Translations under genes and position numbers: made by a program
Notes under the pieces: model-generated
What the model was told of the DNA's origin: nothing
The model's input: the letters and a program-made list of their open reading frames with translations, nothing else
The model's database searches: none
Shown: positions 1 to 7,100 of the stretch, one piece after another
Position numbering within the stretch: the stretch's first letter is position 1
Layout of the letters: each line of letters starts with the position of its first letter
DNA from: Bacteroidales bacterium
GTDB lineage: Bacteria; Bacteroidota; Bacteroidia; Bacteroidales; UBA3663
DNA length: 54,490 nucleotides
Assembly (NCBI GenBank): GCA_024694125.1
Contig: JAILKE010000062.1
Span: forward strand, 1 to 54,490
Reading direction: 5' to 3'

Positions 1-113
1 CCTGGTCGAACCTCGGAAGCAATGCTTTGGCCGTAATTTCCGCGGTCAGCATCAATGGCGAATTGTCCAATTGGATATACAAGAGAGACATTCCTTTCAG
101 GATGGCTGCTTAA
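1..113 (+). CDS. C-terminal fragment of an unidentified protein
   Basis: The third frame is open from the window edge to a TAA at 111-113. It encodes about 36 residues ending SNWIYKRDIPFRMAA. The composition (hydrophobic stretch NALAVISAVSI, then a basic end) looks like a real protein end. A promoter begins about 30 nt after the stop, which fits a gene boundary. I do not recognise the family, and too little is present to assign a function. The second frame is also open here to about 158 but reads less like protein. Confidence 0.5.
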   Translation, partial: WSNLGSNALAVISAVSINGELSNWIYKRDIPFRMAA

Positions 114-144
114 GTTGTAATTTCAACCGGACAGTACGAAAAAA

Positions 145-176
145 TTTGTTGGCCTAAAATAATCTTATTACCTTTG
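145..176 (+). promoter_or_regulatory. Bacteroidetes-type promoter of the boxA leader
   Basis: TTTG at 145-148, a 20-nt gap, then TACCTTTG at 169-176. This is a full match to the Bacteroidetes primary-sigma consensus (TTTG, N19-21, TAnnTTTG). It fires into the leader with the boxA-like motif at 234. No start codon of a convincing gene follows for about 460 nt, and the thioesterase gene has its own promoter. Confidence 0.65.
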
Positions 177-182
177 CACCGC

Positions 183-300
183 AGTTGAGAGAAAGCCCGT
201 CTCGCGTACGGAGCGGACCCACTCTCAGCCGCATACGTTCTTTGACATATGAATTGCTCCCTCACATACTCTAACGGAGGGTACGCCAGGGGAGCAACTG
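183..300 (+). ncRNA. Candidate non-coding leader RNA with rRNA-type boxA motif
   Basis: Downstream of the 145-176 promoter lie complementary arms TGAGAG (186-191) and CTCTCA (222-227). The string TACGTTCTTTGACATAT follows at 234-250, then a hairpin with arms TTGCTCCC (254-261) and GGGAGCAA (290-297). The core GTTCTTTGACAT resembles the NusB-dependent boxA (E. coli TGCTCTTTAACA) and the leader found before Bacteroidetes rRNA genes, but no rRNA follows. The same 17-mer recurs on the minus strand at 24866-24882 with a similar promoter and hairpin. It is either a small RNA or the leader of a longer untranslated transcript. Function is inferred, not shown. Confidence 0.35.
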
Positions 301-326
301 AAAAAACAACAGCAGTTCGGTGCCTC

Positions 327-438
327 AAAATCGCGGGGAAACGGAATAAATTGCCAAACAAATTTGTGGGAAACGGCGAAAACTGCGGTTTAAAATCGCG
401 GGGAAACGGAATAATTCGCCAAATAAAATTGTGGGAAA
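327..438 (+). repeat. Two-copy direct repeat, period 65
   Basis: A block of about 47 nt starting AAAATCGCGGGGAAACGG occurs at 327-373 and again at 392-438 with a few changes, ending TGTGGGAAA each time. It lies just after the boxA leader hairpin and before the thioesterase promoter. A further potential stem follows: ACAGGAC near 446 with GTCCTGT near 490. No protein-coding frame explains the repeat. Confidence 0.7.
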
Positions 439-581
439 AGAAAAAACAGGACTCCCTTCATTCAGGAATAATGAGTGGTGATGGATCGGTCCTGTAGATA
501 ACCACAATATCTTTATTTGCTCCCTTGCCATAGCAACTATGCCCAAAAGCAGAGTATGTGTGCAATTTTTGATGGCAATGG

Positions 582-613
582 TTTGCATATATGGGAAAAG
601 TGTATTATCTTCG
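582..613 (+). promoter_or_regulatory. Promoter of the thioesterase gene
   Basis: TTTG at 582-585, a 20-nt gap, and TATCTTCG at 606-613 (7 of 8 to TAnnTTTG). Transcription would begin about 620, just before the ATG at 643. This argues against the upstream in-frame ATGs at 517 and 556. Confidence 0.55.
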
Positions 614-642
614 CGGTCATAGATAGAATAATCGACAAAGCT

Positions 643-1134
643 ATGGACTACAAGAAACTCATCAATCCCTACGTGGGTACCCCTGGATACAACTGCTACG
701 CCTGTTCTCCCGACAATCCGATGGGACTGCACCTGACATTCTTCGAAGATGGAGAGGATATTCTGACCCGTTGGACTCCAACCGATACCTATTCCGGATG
801 GAACAATACGTTGCACGGAGGTATTCAGGCTCTGCTGATAGATGAGGTGTGTGGTTGGGTAGTCAATCGCAAGTTGCAGACCGGAGGCGTCACCTCCAAG
901 TTCGAGATGCACTACAAAAGGCCTGTAGAGACCAATGGAAAGCCTCTCGAGGTGCGTGCCCATATCCGCGAGCAGCGTCGCAATCTGATCACGATCGATG
1001 CAACACTGACGGACAGCGAGGGTAGAGTCTGCACGGAGGCGACGAGCCTGTTCTTCACCTTCCCCAAGGAAAAAGCGGCTAATGAACTCCATTTCAAGCC
1101 TTGCCTGGCAGAGGGGGAGACACAGACAGAGTGA
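643..1134 (+). CDS. PaaI-family hotdog-fold thioesterase
   Basis: The product is 163 residues, the usual size for a PaaI/YiiD-type acyl-CoA thioesterase. The family hallmarks are visible: an N-terminal part with NPMGLHLTFF, the helix region NNTLHGGIQALLIDEVCGW holding the HGG motif typical of this group, and a following strand reading KFEMHYKRPV. Such enzymes hydrolyse small or aromatic acyl-CoA esters in the cytoplasm; the substrate here cannot be told. The frame is open further upstream to 517, but I start it at the ATG at 643 because the promoter at 582-613 leaves no room for the longer form and the upstream residues do not resemble the family. It seems to be a single-gene unit, since the next gene has its own promoter. 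Confidence 0.85.
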   Translation: MDYKKLINPYVGTPGYNCYACSPDNPMGLHLTFFEDGEDILTRWTPTDTYSGWNNTLHGGIQALLIDEVCGWVVNRKLQTGGVTSKFEMHYKRPVETNGKPLEVRAHIREQRRNLITIDATLTDSEGRVCTEATSLFFTFPKEKAANELHFKPCLAEGETQTE

Positions 1135-1233
1135 TAGGATAAACAACAAACTTCGAATATTAACCATCTGCGACACAAATTTAGTTAAAATCGCAGAATG
1201 GAAATATGGCCGAAAGAATTTTTGGCCGTAAAA

Positions 1234-1265
1234 TTTGCTTTTTTAGAAAAAAATATTCATCTTTG
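1234..1265 (+). promoter_or_regulatory. Promoter of the M23 peptidase operon
   Basis: TTTG at 1234-1237, a 20-nt gap, then CATCTTTG at 1258-1265 (7 of 8). It lies about 60 nt before the ATG at 1327 and is the only clear promoter before the run of five closely spaced genes ending at 6688. Confidence 0.65.
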
Positions 1266-1326
1266 CGCTTTATAAGAGCACGTTCACTCTACCCAAATTT
1301 CGCTTTCCTCGAATAGGATTACAACA

Positions 1327-2298
1327 ATGGCACATTGGATACATTACAAGTATAACCGCAAGAAAGGACGTTACGAGCGCCGAAAGCTCTCGCGATGGAA
1401 TCATTTCTTTGTAGTACTGCGTCATCTGTTGTCGGGTACCATCATCGGTGCATTGCTCTTCTATGCCTTCATATCCTGGTTCGGTTCGCCCTACAAGTGG
1501 CGTGTGGAACAGGAACATGAGTTGCTCAAACGTGAGTACAAGATGCTCAATGCCCGCCTGGATGAGGCACTCGGAGTGCTGGAGGATATAGGCCGACGCG
1601 ATGACAATATGTACCGCGTGGTGCTGCAGGGAGATCCTATAGGCGAAGTGGCCAGAATGCAGATGGTACGCAACATGCAGCGTTATGATTCACTGCGAAG
1701 CCTGTCCGATGCCGACCTGGTAGTGAGTGTGGCGCAGAAGATGGACCTGGTGGAACGCCAGTTGCATCGCCAGTCACAGTCGTTCGATGAGTTGCTCGAG
1801 ATATGCCGCACGCAGGAGGACCGCCTGAAACACGTACCAGCTATTCAACCGGTATCGGACAAGAACCTGAAACGTGTCGCATCGGGTTACGGCTGGCGTA
1901 TCGACCCTGTATATCACATACGTCGTATGCACCAGGGCATGGACTTCGCTGCCGAGATAGGCACCGACGTATTTGCCACAGGTGACGGCGTCGTGGTGCA
2001 GGCTGGATACAACCGCGGTTACGGTCTCTGCGTGACCATTGACCACGGCTACGGATATGAGACGTTGTATGCTCACCTCTCGAAGAAATTGGTCAACAAG
2101 AGACAACGTATCAAACGAGGTGAGAAAATCGGTGAAGTGGGTTCGACCGGCAAGTCAACCGGACCGCACCTGCACTACGAAGTGCACTACCGCGGTAAGG
2201 TCCAGAACCCGGCGAATTATTACTTCCTCGACCTGACTCCGGAACAATACGAAGAATTGATTGAAAAGAGCGAAACTGAAGGTCAGGTAATGGATTGA
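1327..2298 (+). CDS. M23 family metallopeptidase (peptidoglycan endopeptidase), membrane anchored
   Basis: A 323-residue protein with a basic cytoplasmic start, one membrane segment at about residues 33-52, a coiled-coil region at about 60-170 and a C-terminal LytM/M23 domain. The zinc ligands are intact: HxxxD as H202/D206 in MHQGMDFA, and HLH as H281/H283 in GPHLHYEV. It should therefore be an active peptidoglycan DD-endopeptidase facing the periplasm, with a role in wall remodelling or cell separation. The layout resembles MepM-like proteins of Bacteroidetes. A MerR regulator gene follows 25 nt downstream, suggesting co-transcription with the genes to 6688. Confidence 0.9.
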   Translation: MAHWIHYKYNRKKGRYERRKLSRWNHFFVVLRHLLSGTIIGALLFYAFISWFGSPYKWRVEQEHELLKREYKMLNARLDEALGVLEDIGRRDDNMYRVVLQGDPIGEVARMQMVRNMQRYDSLRSLSDADLVVSVAQKMDLVERQLHRQSQSFDELLEICRTQEDRLKHVPAIQPVSDKNLKRVASGYGWRIDPVYHIRRMHQGMDFAAEIGTDVFATGDGVVVQAGYNRGYGLCVTIDHGYGYETLYAHLSKKLVNKRQRIKRGEKIGEVGSTGKSTGPHLHYEVHYRGKVQNPANYYFLDLTPEQYEELIEKSETEGQVMD

Positions 2299-2323
2299 CC
2301 AGAACCAGATAAAAGTAATCAGC

Positions 2324-2695
2324 ATGGAGGACGCAACAGAGACAGGGGCTATTCCCACAGACAAGAACTACTTCACCATCGGTGAGGTGGCTGCGATGTT
2401 TGGCCTATCGGTCGAAGTGCTGCGCAAATGGGAACGAGACTTCCCCAAGCGCATCAAACCCATGCGTACCAAAGGAGACACGCGTCTGTACCGACGGAAA
2501 GATGTCGAGCAGATCCAGATGATATACCGAATGCGCCATACCGAAGGCCGAACCATAGAGGGCGTACGCAAGCAATTGCAGAACAACCCCACGCAGGAAG
2601 AGGTCAAGCAGGAGGTAATCAACAGTCTCAGAAACATACGTCAGCAACTGCAACAGATCGTGGATGAACTGGATGGCGTGCTGCCGAACCATTGA
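2324..2695 (+). CDS. MerR family transcriptional regulator
   Basis: A 123-residue protein with an N-terminal MerR-type winged helix: YFTIGEVAAMFGLSVEVLRKWE is helix-turn-helix 1, and RLYRRKDVEQIQMIYRM leads into helix 2. A C-terminal coiled coil of about 50 residues follows (LRNIRQQLQQIVDELD). There is no cysteine-rich effector-binding tail, so it is not a metal sensor of the MerR/CueR kind. It more closely resembles the short MerR proteins that Bacteroidetes keep next to the M23 peptidase gene. Its targets cannot be read from the sequence. It sits between the peptidase and the Rel homologue, with gaps of 25 and 70 nt. Confidence 0.88.
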   Translation: MEDATETGAIPTDKNYFTIGEVAAMFGLSVEVLRKWERDFPKRIKPMRTKGDTRLYRRKDVEQIQMIYRMRHTEGRTIEGVRKQLQNNPTQEEVKQEVINSLRNIRQQLQQIVDELDGVLPNH

Positions 2696-2765
2696 ACCTG
2701 AAATACATCCCCATCATTATCCCCACGATATAACATAGTCCTTTAAGGTAAAATTAATTCGAACA

Positions 2766-4658
2766 ATGGATGGTAAAATAACCGCAGAAGAGGCCCAAAG
2801 GATGGTCGAAGAGATGCGCGACGAATTCTATGAACGCGTCAAGGAACATCTCGCTATCTCTGATTTGCCCAGAGTGCAGGCAGCCTTCGAGATGGCTGCC
2901 CAGGCTCATGCGCACCAAGTGCGTAAGAGCGGTATTCCGTATATCACTCATCCATTGTCCGTGGCGCGCATCGCGCTCGTCGAATTGGGCCTCGGCGTCA
3001 ATTCTATCATAGCAGCCCTGCTGCATGATGTGGTCGAGGATACCGATTATACCATAGAGGATATCAATGCAGCATTTGGGGAAGATGTGGCTTTTCTGGT
3101 CGGCGTATTGACCAAGAAGGATGACGGTAACTACAAGGTATCGAAGCAGATAGACAACTTCAAGCAGATGCTGGATTCGATACAGTATGACATCCGCGCC
3201 CTGCTCATCAAGTTGAGCGACCGTATGCACAATATGCGTACATTGGGCAGTATGCGTACGGACAAGCAGATGAAGATTGCCTCGGAAACGGACTACTTCT
3301 ATGCGCCGTTGGCCAATCGCCTGGGACTGTACGACATCAAGTCGGAACTGGAGAATCTCTCGATGAAGTTCCGTTCGCCCCATGAGTATGAGCGCATTGA
3401 GAAGAAAATCACCTCCTATATGAAACTGCATCAGCAGGACATTGAGGACTTCTTGGCCCCAATACGTGAGACTCTGCAGGATGAAGGAATCAAATGTCGT
3501 GTATATGCCAGAGCACGTTCTGTCTATGCCCTGTGGCGCAAGATGCAGGGGTCGAAGCTGACCTTCAAGGAGCTGGAACATGTGCACCAGATCAACATTG
3601 TGATCGATGCTGCGGCGGGAAAAGGCAGTGAAAAGAATCAGTGCCTGGAGGTGTATAGCCTGCTCACGGACCTGTACAAGGAGCGTCCCTACAGTATGAT
3701 CAACTACATTGACCAACCCAAGGAGAACGGCTACCAAGCGCTGCACGTGCAGGTGATGACCCACATGGGCGGATGGGCTGAGGTGCATATCACCACGGAG
3801 TCGATGCAGCGCAACTCGCAACAGGGATGTGTGCTGGACCGAACGGAATCCATCGATAAGTGGGTGCTGAAGTTCAAGGGCGTCCTGAGGGACATCGCCC
3901 AGTCGGGTGCTGAGGGTGGTTTCATGGAGAGTGTGGTCAGTTCGTTCTACAACGACGACATCATCGTCTTCACGCCCAAGGGAAACAGTATCGTGTTGCC
4001 CAAGGGTTCGAGCGTGCTCGATATGGCATACGAGATTCATACCAATGTGGGCAATCACGCTAAGTTCGCCCGCATCAACGGTAAGTTGTGCAGCATCTTC
4101 ACCACCCTCAAAAGAGGTGACCGTGTGGAGGTCGGTACGGACGATATGACTTGGCCCGAGGCACATTGGCTGAAACATGTCAGTACCTACAAGGCCCGTC
4201 GCGCCGTCAATGTCTCACTTGCCAAGAACGGTATCTCGACCGAGGAGTTCCCCTTCGTCCTGTGTGACCAGTGTAACCCGCTGCCTGGAGACGAGATCGT
4301 AGGATTCAAGCAGAAGGATGGCACGGTAGTGGTGCACAAGCGTAATTGCGCTGAGGCTATCCAGTTGTCGGCCAAGGATGGTGACTCGATAGTAGATGTC
4401 TCGTTGCCTATCCTCCCCAATCGTACATATCCCACTCAGATAGTCATCAACAGCGTGGATCGCAACGGTCTGCTGATGGATCTGGTCAATGTGATAAGCA
4501 ACGAACTGCACTTGAGTATCGACTGGTTACATACGGAGACTGTCGATTATATCGTGACAACTAAGGTGCGCGTACAGGTTCCTTCGGCATTCGAACTGAT
4601 GGAGGCCATGCGAATCATCGAACAGATAAAAGGTGTGGAAGAGGTTCGTAATATGTGA
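2766..4658 (+). CDS. RelA/SpoT homologue, hydrolase domain intact, synthetase domain apparently degenerate
   Basis: A 630-residue protein, shorter than the roughly 730 residues of typical long Rel proteins. Domains in order are HD hydrolase (about 25-200), synthetase-like (about 225-350), TGS (about 398-460), a CxxC-containing RIS/zinc-finger region (FVLCDQCNPLPGDEIVGF, about 500-530) and ACT (about 554-630). The HD ligands are present: H50, H87-D88 in LLHDVVEDT, and D152 in KLSDRMHNM. In the synthetase part several catalytic positions are changed. The Asp of the usual YDLLAIR motif aligns with H272, and EVQIRT reads EVHITT (E339 kept, Gln to H341, Arg to T343); the AExGxAAH stretch after it is missing. 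GYQALH (322-327) survives. I infer a mainly (p)ppGpp-hydrolysing, SpoT-like role, with a second Rel elsewhere making the alarmone. Confidence 0.88.
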   Translation: MDGKITAEEAQRMVEEMRDEFYERVKEHLAISDLPRVQAAFEMAAQAHAHQVRKSGIPYITHPLSVARIALVELGLGVNSIIAALLHDVVEDTDYTIEDINAAFGEDVAFLVGVLTKKDDGNYKVSKQIDNFKQMLDSIQYDIRALLIKLSDRMHNMRTLGSMRTDKQMKIASETDYFYAPLANRLGLYDIKSELENLSMKFRSPHEYERIEKKITSYMKLHQQDIEDFLAPIRETLQDEGIKCRVYARARSVYALWRKMQGSKLTFKELEHVHQINIVIDAAAGKGSEKNQCLEVYSLLTDLYKERPYSMINYIDQPKENGYQALHVQVMTHMGGWAEVHITTESMQRNSQQGCVLDRTESIDKWVLKFKGVLRDIAQSGAEGGFMESVVSSFYNDDIIVFTPKGNSIVLPKGSSVLDMAYEIHTNVGNHAKFARINGKLCSIFTTLKRGDRVEVGTDDMTWPEAHWLKHVSTYKARRAVNVSLAKNGISTEEFPFVLCDQCNPLPGDEIVGFKQKDGTVVVHKRNCAEAIQLSAKDGDSIVDVSLPILPNRTYPTQIVINSVDRNGLLMDLVNVISNELHLSIDWLHTETVDYIVTTKVRVQVPSAFELMEAMRIIEQIKGVEEVRNM

Positions 4659-4709
4659 ACAATTCTCTTGTAATACCTTTATAATACCCTTGTAATATAA
4701 AAAGAACTT

Positions 4710-5492
4710 ATGAAGACAATAGCAATTATTCCTGCTCGTTATGCGAGCACCCGTTTCCCGGGTAAGCCTTTGGCCCTGCTGGGCGGCAAACCCGTCGTGC
4801 AGCGTGTTTATGAGAAGGTCGCTCCATTGGTCGATATGGCTGTGGTGGCAACAGACGATGCCCGTATCTATGATGCCGTCGAGGCGTTCAAGGGAAAGGT
4901 GGTCATGACATCGGCCGACCATAAGAGCGGTACGGACCGTGTACAGGAGGCCTACACCAAGGTGTCCCAGGCTCTGGGTCAGGGATATGATGTGGTGATC
5001 AATGTGCAGGGCGACGAGCCTTTTATCGCTGCCCAGCAGATACAGGCCGTCAAGGATTGCTTCATGGATTCCAATACGGGCATCGCTACATTGGTTAAAC
5101 CCTTCCATCCTGAAGATGGACTGGAGGCATTGCTCAATCCCAACAGCCCCAAGGTGGTGCTCGGAGCAGGCAGTCGTGCTATGTACTTCAGCCGTTCCGT
5201 CATTCCCTATCTGCGCGGTGTAGATCAGAGTGAATGGCTCAGCCGTCATACATTCTACAAGCATATCGGACTCTATGCCTATCGGCCAGAAGCATTGGCC
5301 CGCATTACGGCAATGGAGCAGACTCCGCTCGAGAAGGCCGAGAGCCTCGAACAACTCCGTTGGTTGGAGAATGGACTCTGCATCACTGTGCGTGTGGTCG
5401 ATATCGAGACGGTCGGCATTGATACTCCACAGGACTTGGAACGTGCAGAGGAGTTCCTGCGTCAGCAGAAGATTGAAAAGGGTAGCCTGTAA
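4710..5492 (+). CDS. kdsB: 3-deoxy-manno-octulosonate cytidylyltransferase (CMP-KDO synthetase)
   Basis: A 260-residue protein, close to the family's usual 250. It opens with the nucleotidyltransferase signature AIIPARYASTRFPGKPL and continues with the KDO-specific strings TSADHKSGTDRVQEA and VINVQGDEPFI. The enzyme activates KDO with CTP in the cytoplasm so it can be added to lipid A, which marks a Gram-negative envelope. The gap before it (4659-4709) holds three near-repeats of TTGTAATACC with no promoter match. The MscS-like gene follows after 11 nt, so translation of the two may be linked. Confidence 0.96.
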   Translation: MKTIAIIPARYASTRFPGKPLALLGGKPVVQRVYEKVAPLVDMAVVATDDARIYDAVEAFKGKVVMTSADHKSGTDRVQEAYTKVSQALGQGYDVVINVQGDEPFIAAQQIQAVKDCFMDSNTGIATLVKPFHPEDGLEALLNPNSPKVVLGAGSRAMYFSRSVIPYLRGVDQSEWLSRHTFYKHIGLYAYRPEALARITAMEQTPLEKAESLEQLRWLENGLCITVRVVDIETVGIDTPQDLERAEEFLRQQKIEKGSL

Positions 5493-5503
5493 ATAACGTG
5501 TCT

Positions 5504-6688
5504 ATGCAGGAGGAGGTTTTAGCTTGGCTCGGGCGCAATATGGGTAGCGAGGACAGTACATTGCCATGGTATTGGCGTTGTGCTATAGTGCTCGGTGTGG
5601 TCGTGGCTGCATATTTGGTCGATTTCATCTTCGTCAAGGCCATCATCCCAACATTGCGCAAGATTACCTCCCGTACCAATACGAGAGTGGACGATATTCT
5701 GTTGAGTGAGAAGGTCGTTCGTTCCTTCAGCCGTATTCTGCCCCCGGTCATCCTCTCCTTCGCATTGCCATTCGTCACGCAGGGGTCCCTCGAGAACCTG
5801 CTGACCCGCTTCACCAATGTATATATCATCGTCAATGTCACTCGTTTCTTGTGCATCTTGGTCAGTGCGGTGTTCGAAGCATTGGTCCTGAGGGGAGAGG
5901 AGAAGGACAAGGGTCGTGCCGCACGTATGCACTCAATGAAGGGCGTCGTGCAGACCGTTCAGATTATCATCAGTTTCATTGCAGCCATATTGGTGGTGAG
6001 TACTCTCATTGACCGATCTCCGGCGTACCTCATTTCGGGCCTGGGAGCCATGGCAGCAGTACTGATGCTCGTCTTTCAGGACTCGATCAAGGGCCTGGTC
6101 GCAAGCATCCAACTGATGTTCAATAACATGCTTGAGGTCGGTGACTGGATTGCCATGCCGGCGCGCAAGGTGGATGGCGTGGTCATCGAGATGACGCTCA
6201 CCACGGTCAAGGTGCGAAACTGGGACAATACCATATTGACCATTCCTCCCTATAGCCTGCTGACTGAGACCTTCCAGAACTGGAGGGGCATGCAGGAGAG
6301 CGACGGACGTCGTTTCAATCGTACCATACAGGTCGATGTGCGCAGCTTGCACTTCCTGAGCGATGAGGAAATGTCTAAATATAATATAAGTTCGCGCGAT
6401 GGACATCCAGTTACTAACCTCGAGGCATACCGCCAGTTCCTGTATGCCTACCTGCACAAGCATCCCGGACTCAACCAACGCATGACGATGATGGTGCGCC
6501 AGTTAGCCGCTTCCGATGCCGGTATTCCGGTCGAGATGTATGCCTTCACGCGCACTAAGGTGTGGGAGGAGTACGAGGAACTGCAGGCTCGCCTGGTCGA
6601 GTTCGCTTTTGCTTCGTTGCCCAAGTTCGGATTGGTCGCCTTCCAACGTGGTGGCTTGCCACCGGAGTTGCTCGAAGAAGAGCATTGA
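5504..6688 (+). CDS. MscS-family mechanosensitive ion channel
   Basis: A 394-residue inner-membrane protein with several hydrophobic segments in the N-terminal half (for example CAIVLGVVVAAYLVDFIF and TVQIIISFIAAILVVSTLI). The conserved MscS pore and beta domain follow: GLGAMAAVLMLVFQDSIKGL, then LEVGDWIAMP and the strand region ending NWRGM. The C-terminal part resembles the YbdG-type subgroup, which has an extra insertion. Such channels open under membrane tension and protect against hypo-osmotic shock. A GTG at 5498 would add two residues, but I prefer the ATG at 5504, which is preceded by the kdsB stop only 11 nt upstream. It is the last gene of the operon, and a terminator follows at 6826. 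Confidence 0.9.
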   Translation: MQEEVLAWLGRNMGSEDSTLPWYWRCAIVLGVVVAAYLVDFIFVKAIIPTLRKITSRTNTRVDDILLSEKVVRSFSRILPPVILSFALPFVTQGSLENLLTRFTNVYIIVNVTRFLCILVSAVFEALVLRGEEKDKGRAARMHSMKGVVQTVQIIISFIAAILVVSTLIDRSPAYLISGLGAMAAVLMLVFQDSIKGLVASIQLMFNNMLEVGDWIAMPARKVDGVVIEMTLTTVKVRNWDNTILTIPPYSLLTETFQNWRGMQESDGRRFNRTIQVDVRSLHFLSDEEMSKYNISSRDGHPVTNLEAYRQFLYAYLHKHPGLNQRMTMMVRQLAASDAGIPVEMYAFTRTKVWEEYEELQARLVEFAFASLPKFGLVAFQRGGLPPELLEEEH

Positions 6689-6825
6689 TCCACGATGAGA
6701 GATTCCTGTTCTCGTGTGACCTTTGTGCTTACTTTCGATTCCTGTTCTTGAGTACTATTGAGTAAATTGTACAATAAGTGCATCGAAACAGAGTATGCAA
6801 TTTTCTGTATATTATTTCATAACAT

Positions 6826-6861
6826 CAATGGCCTGAAACGTTCGGTCCATTGGTGTTTTTT
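6826..6861 (+). terminator. Rho-independent terminator after the MscS gene
   Basis: The arms CAATGG (6826-6831) and CCATTG (6847-6852), extendable outward to ACATCAATGG and CCATTGGTGT with one G-U pair, are followed directly by a run of six T (6856-6861). Confidence 0.7.
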
Positions 6862-6954
6862 ATTGTAAGATACCATGATGTGCTTGCGTTTTATGTAAAT
6901 TTTGACAATTAATAGTTAAAAAATAAGTTTTTGACCGAAAAATGTTACTAAAAA

Positions 6955-6985
6955 TTGTATTTTTTGTGAAAAATGGTTAACTTTG
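6955..6985 (+). promoter_or_regulatory. Promoter of the FAS1/SusCD locus
   Basis: TTG at 6955-6957, a 20-nt gap, then a perfect TAACTTTG at 6978-6985. Transcription would begin near 6992, leaving a leader of about 110 nt before the ATG at 7101. It is the only good promoter match found ahead of the seven-gene run to 24794. The 412-nt gap 6689-7100 otherwise holds only the terminator at 6826 and AT-rich sequence. Confidence 0.7.
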
Positions 6986-7100
6986 CGTCGCAAAAAATCA
7001 ATGAAGACACTATTCAAGAGATTTTTGTGGGCAACTATACCAGTTATACCATGGTGCATATTGCATCTTTACTTAATTAGCAAATCAACTATAATCAATC

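Noticed and set aside
325..1176. Minus-strand open frame covering the thioesterase gene
   Set aside because: It is antisense to a gene with clear family motifs and has no family features of its own.
2754..4178. Long minus-strand open frame opposite the Rel homologue
   Set aside because: It is a mirror of strongly biased codons in the plus-strand gene and shows no domain motif. The same applies to the long minus-strand frames at 7242-8312 and 47547-49031.
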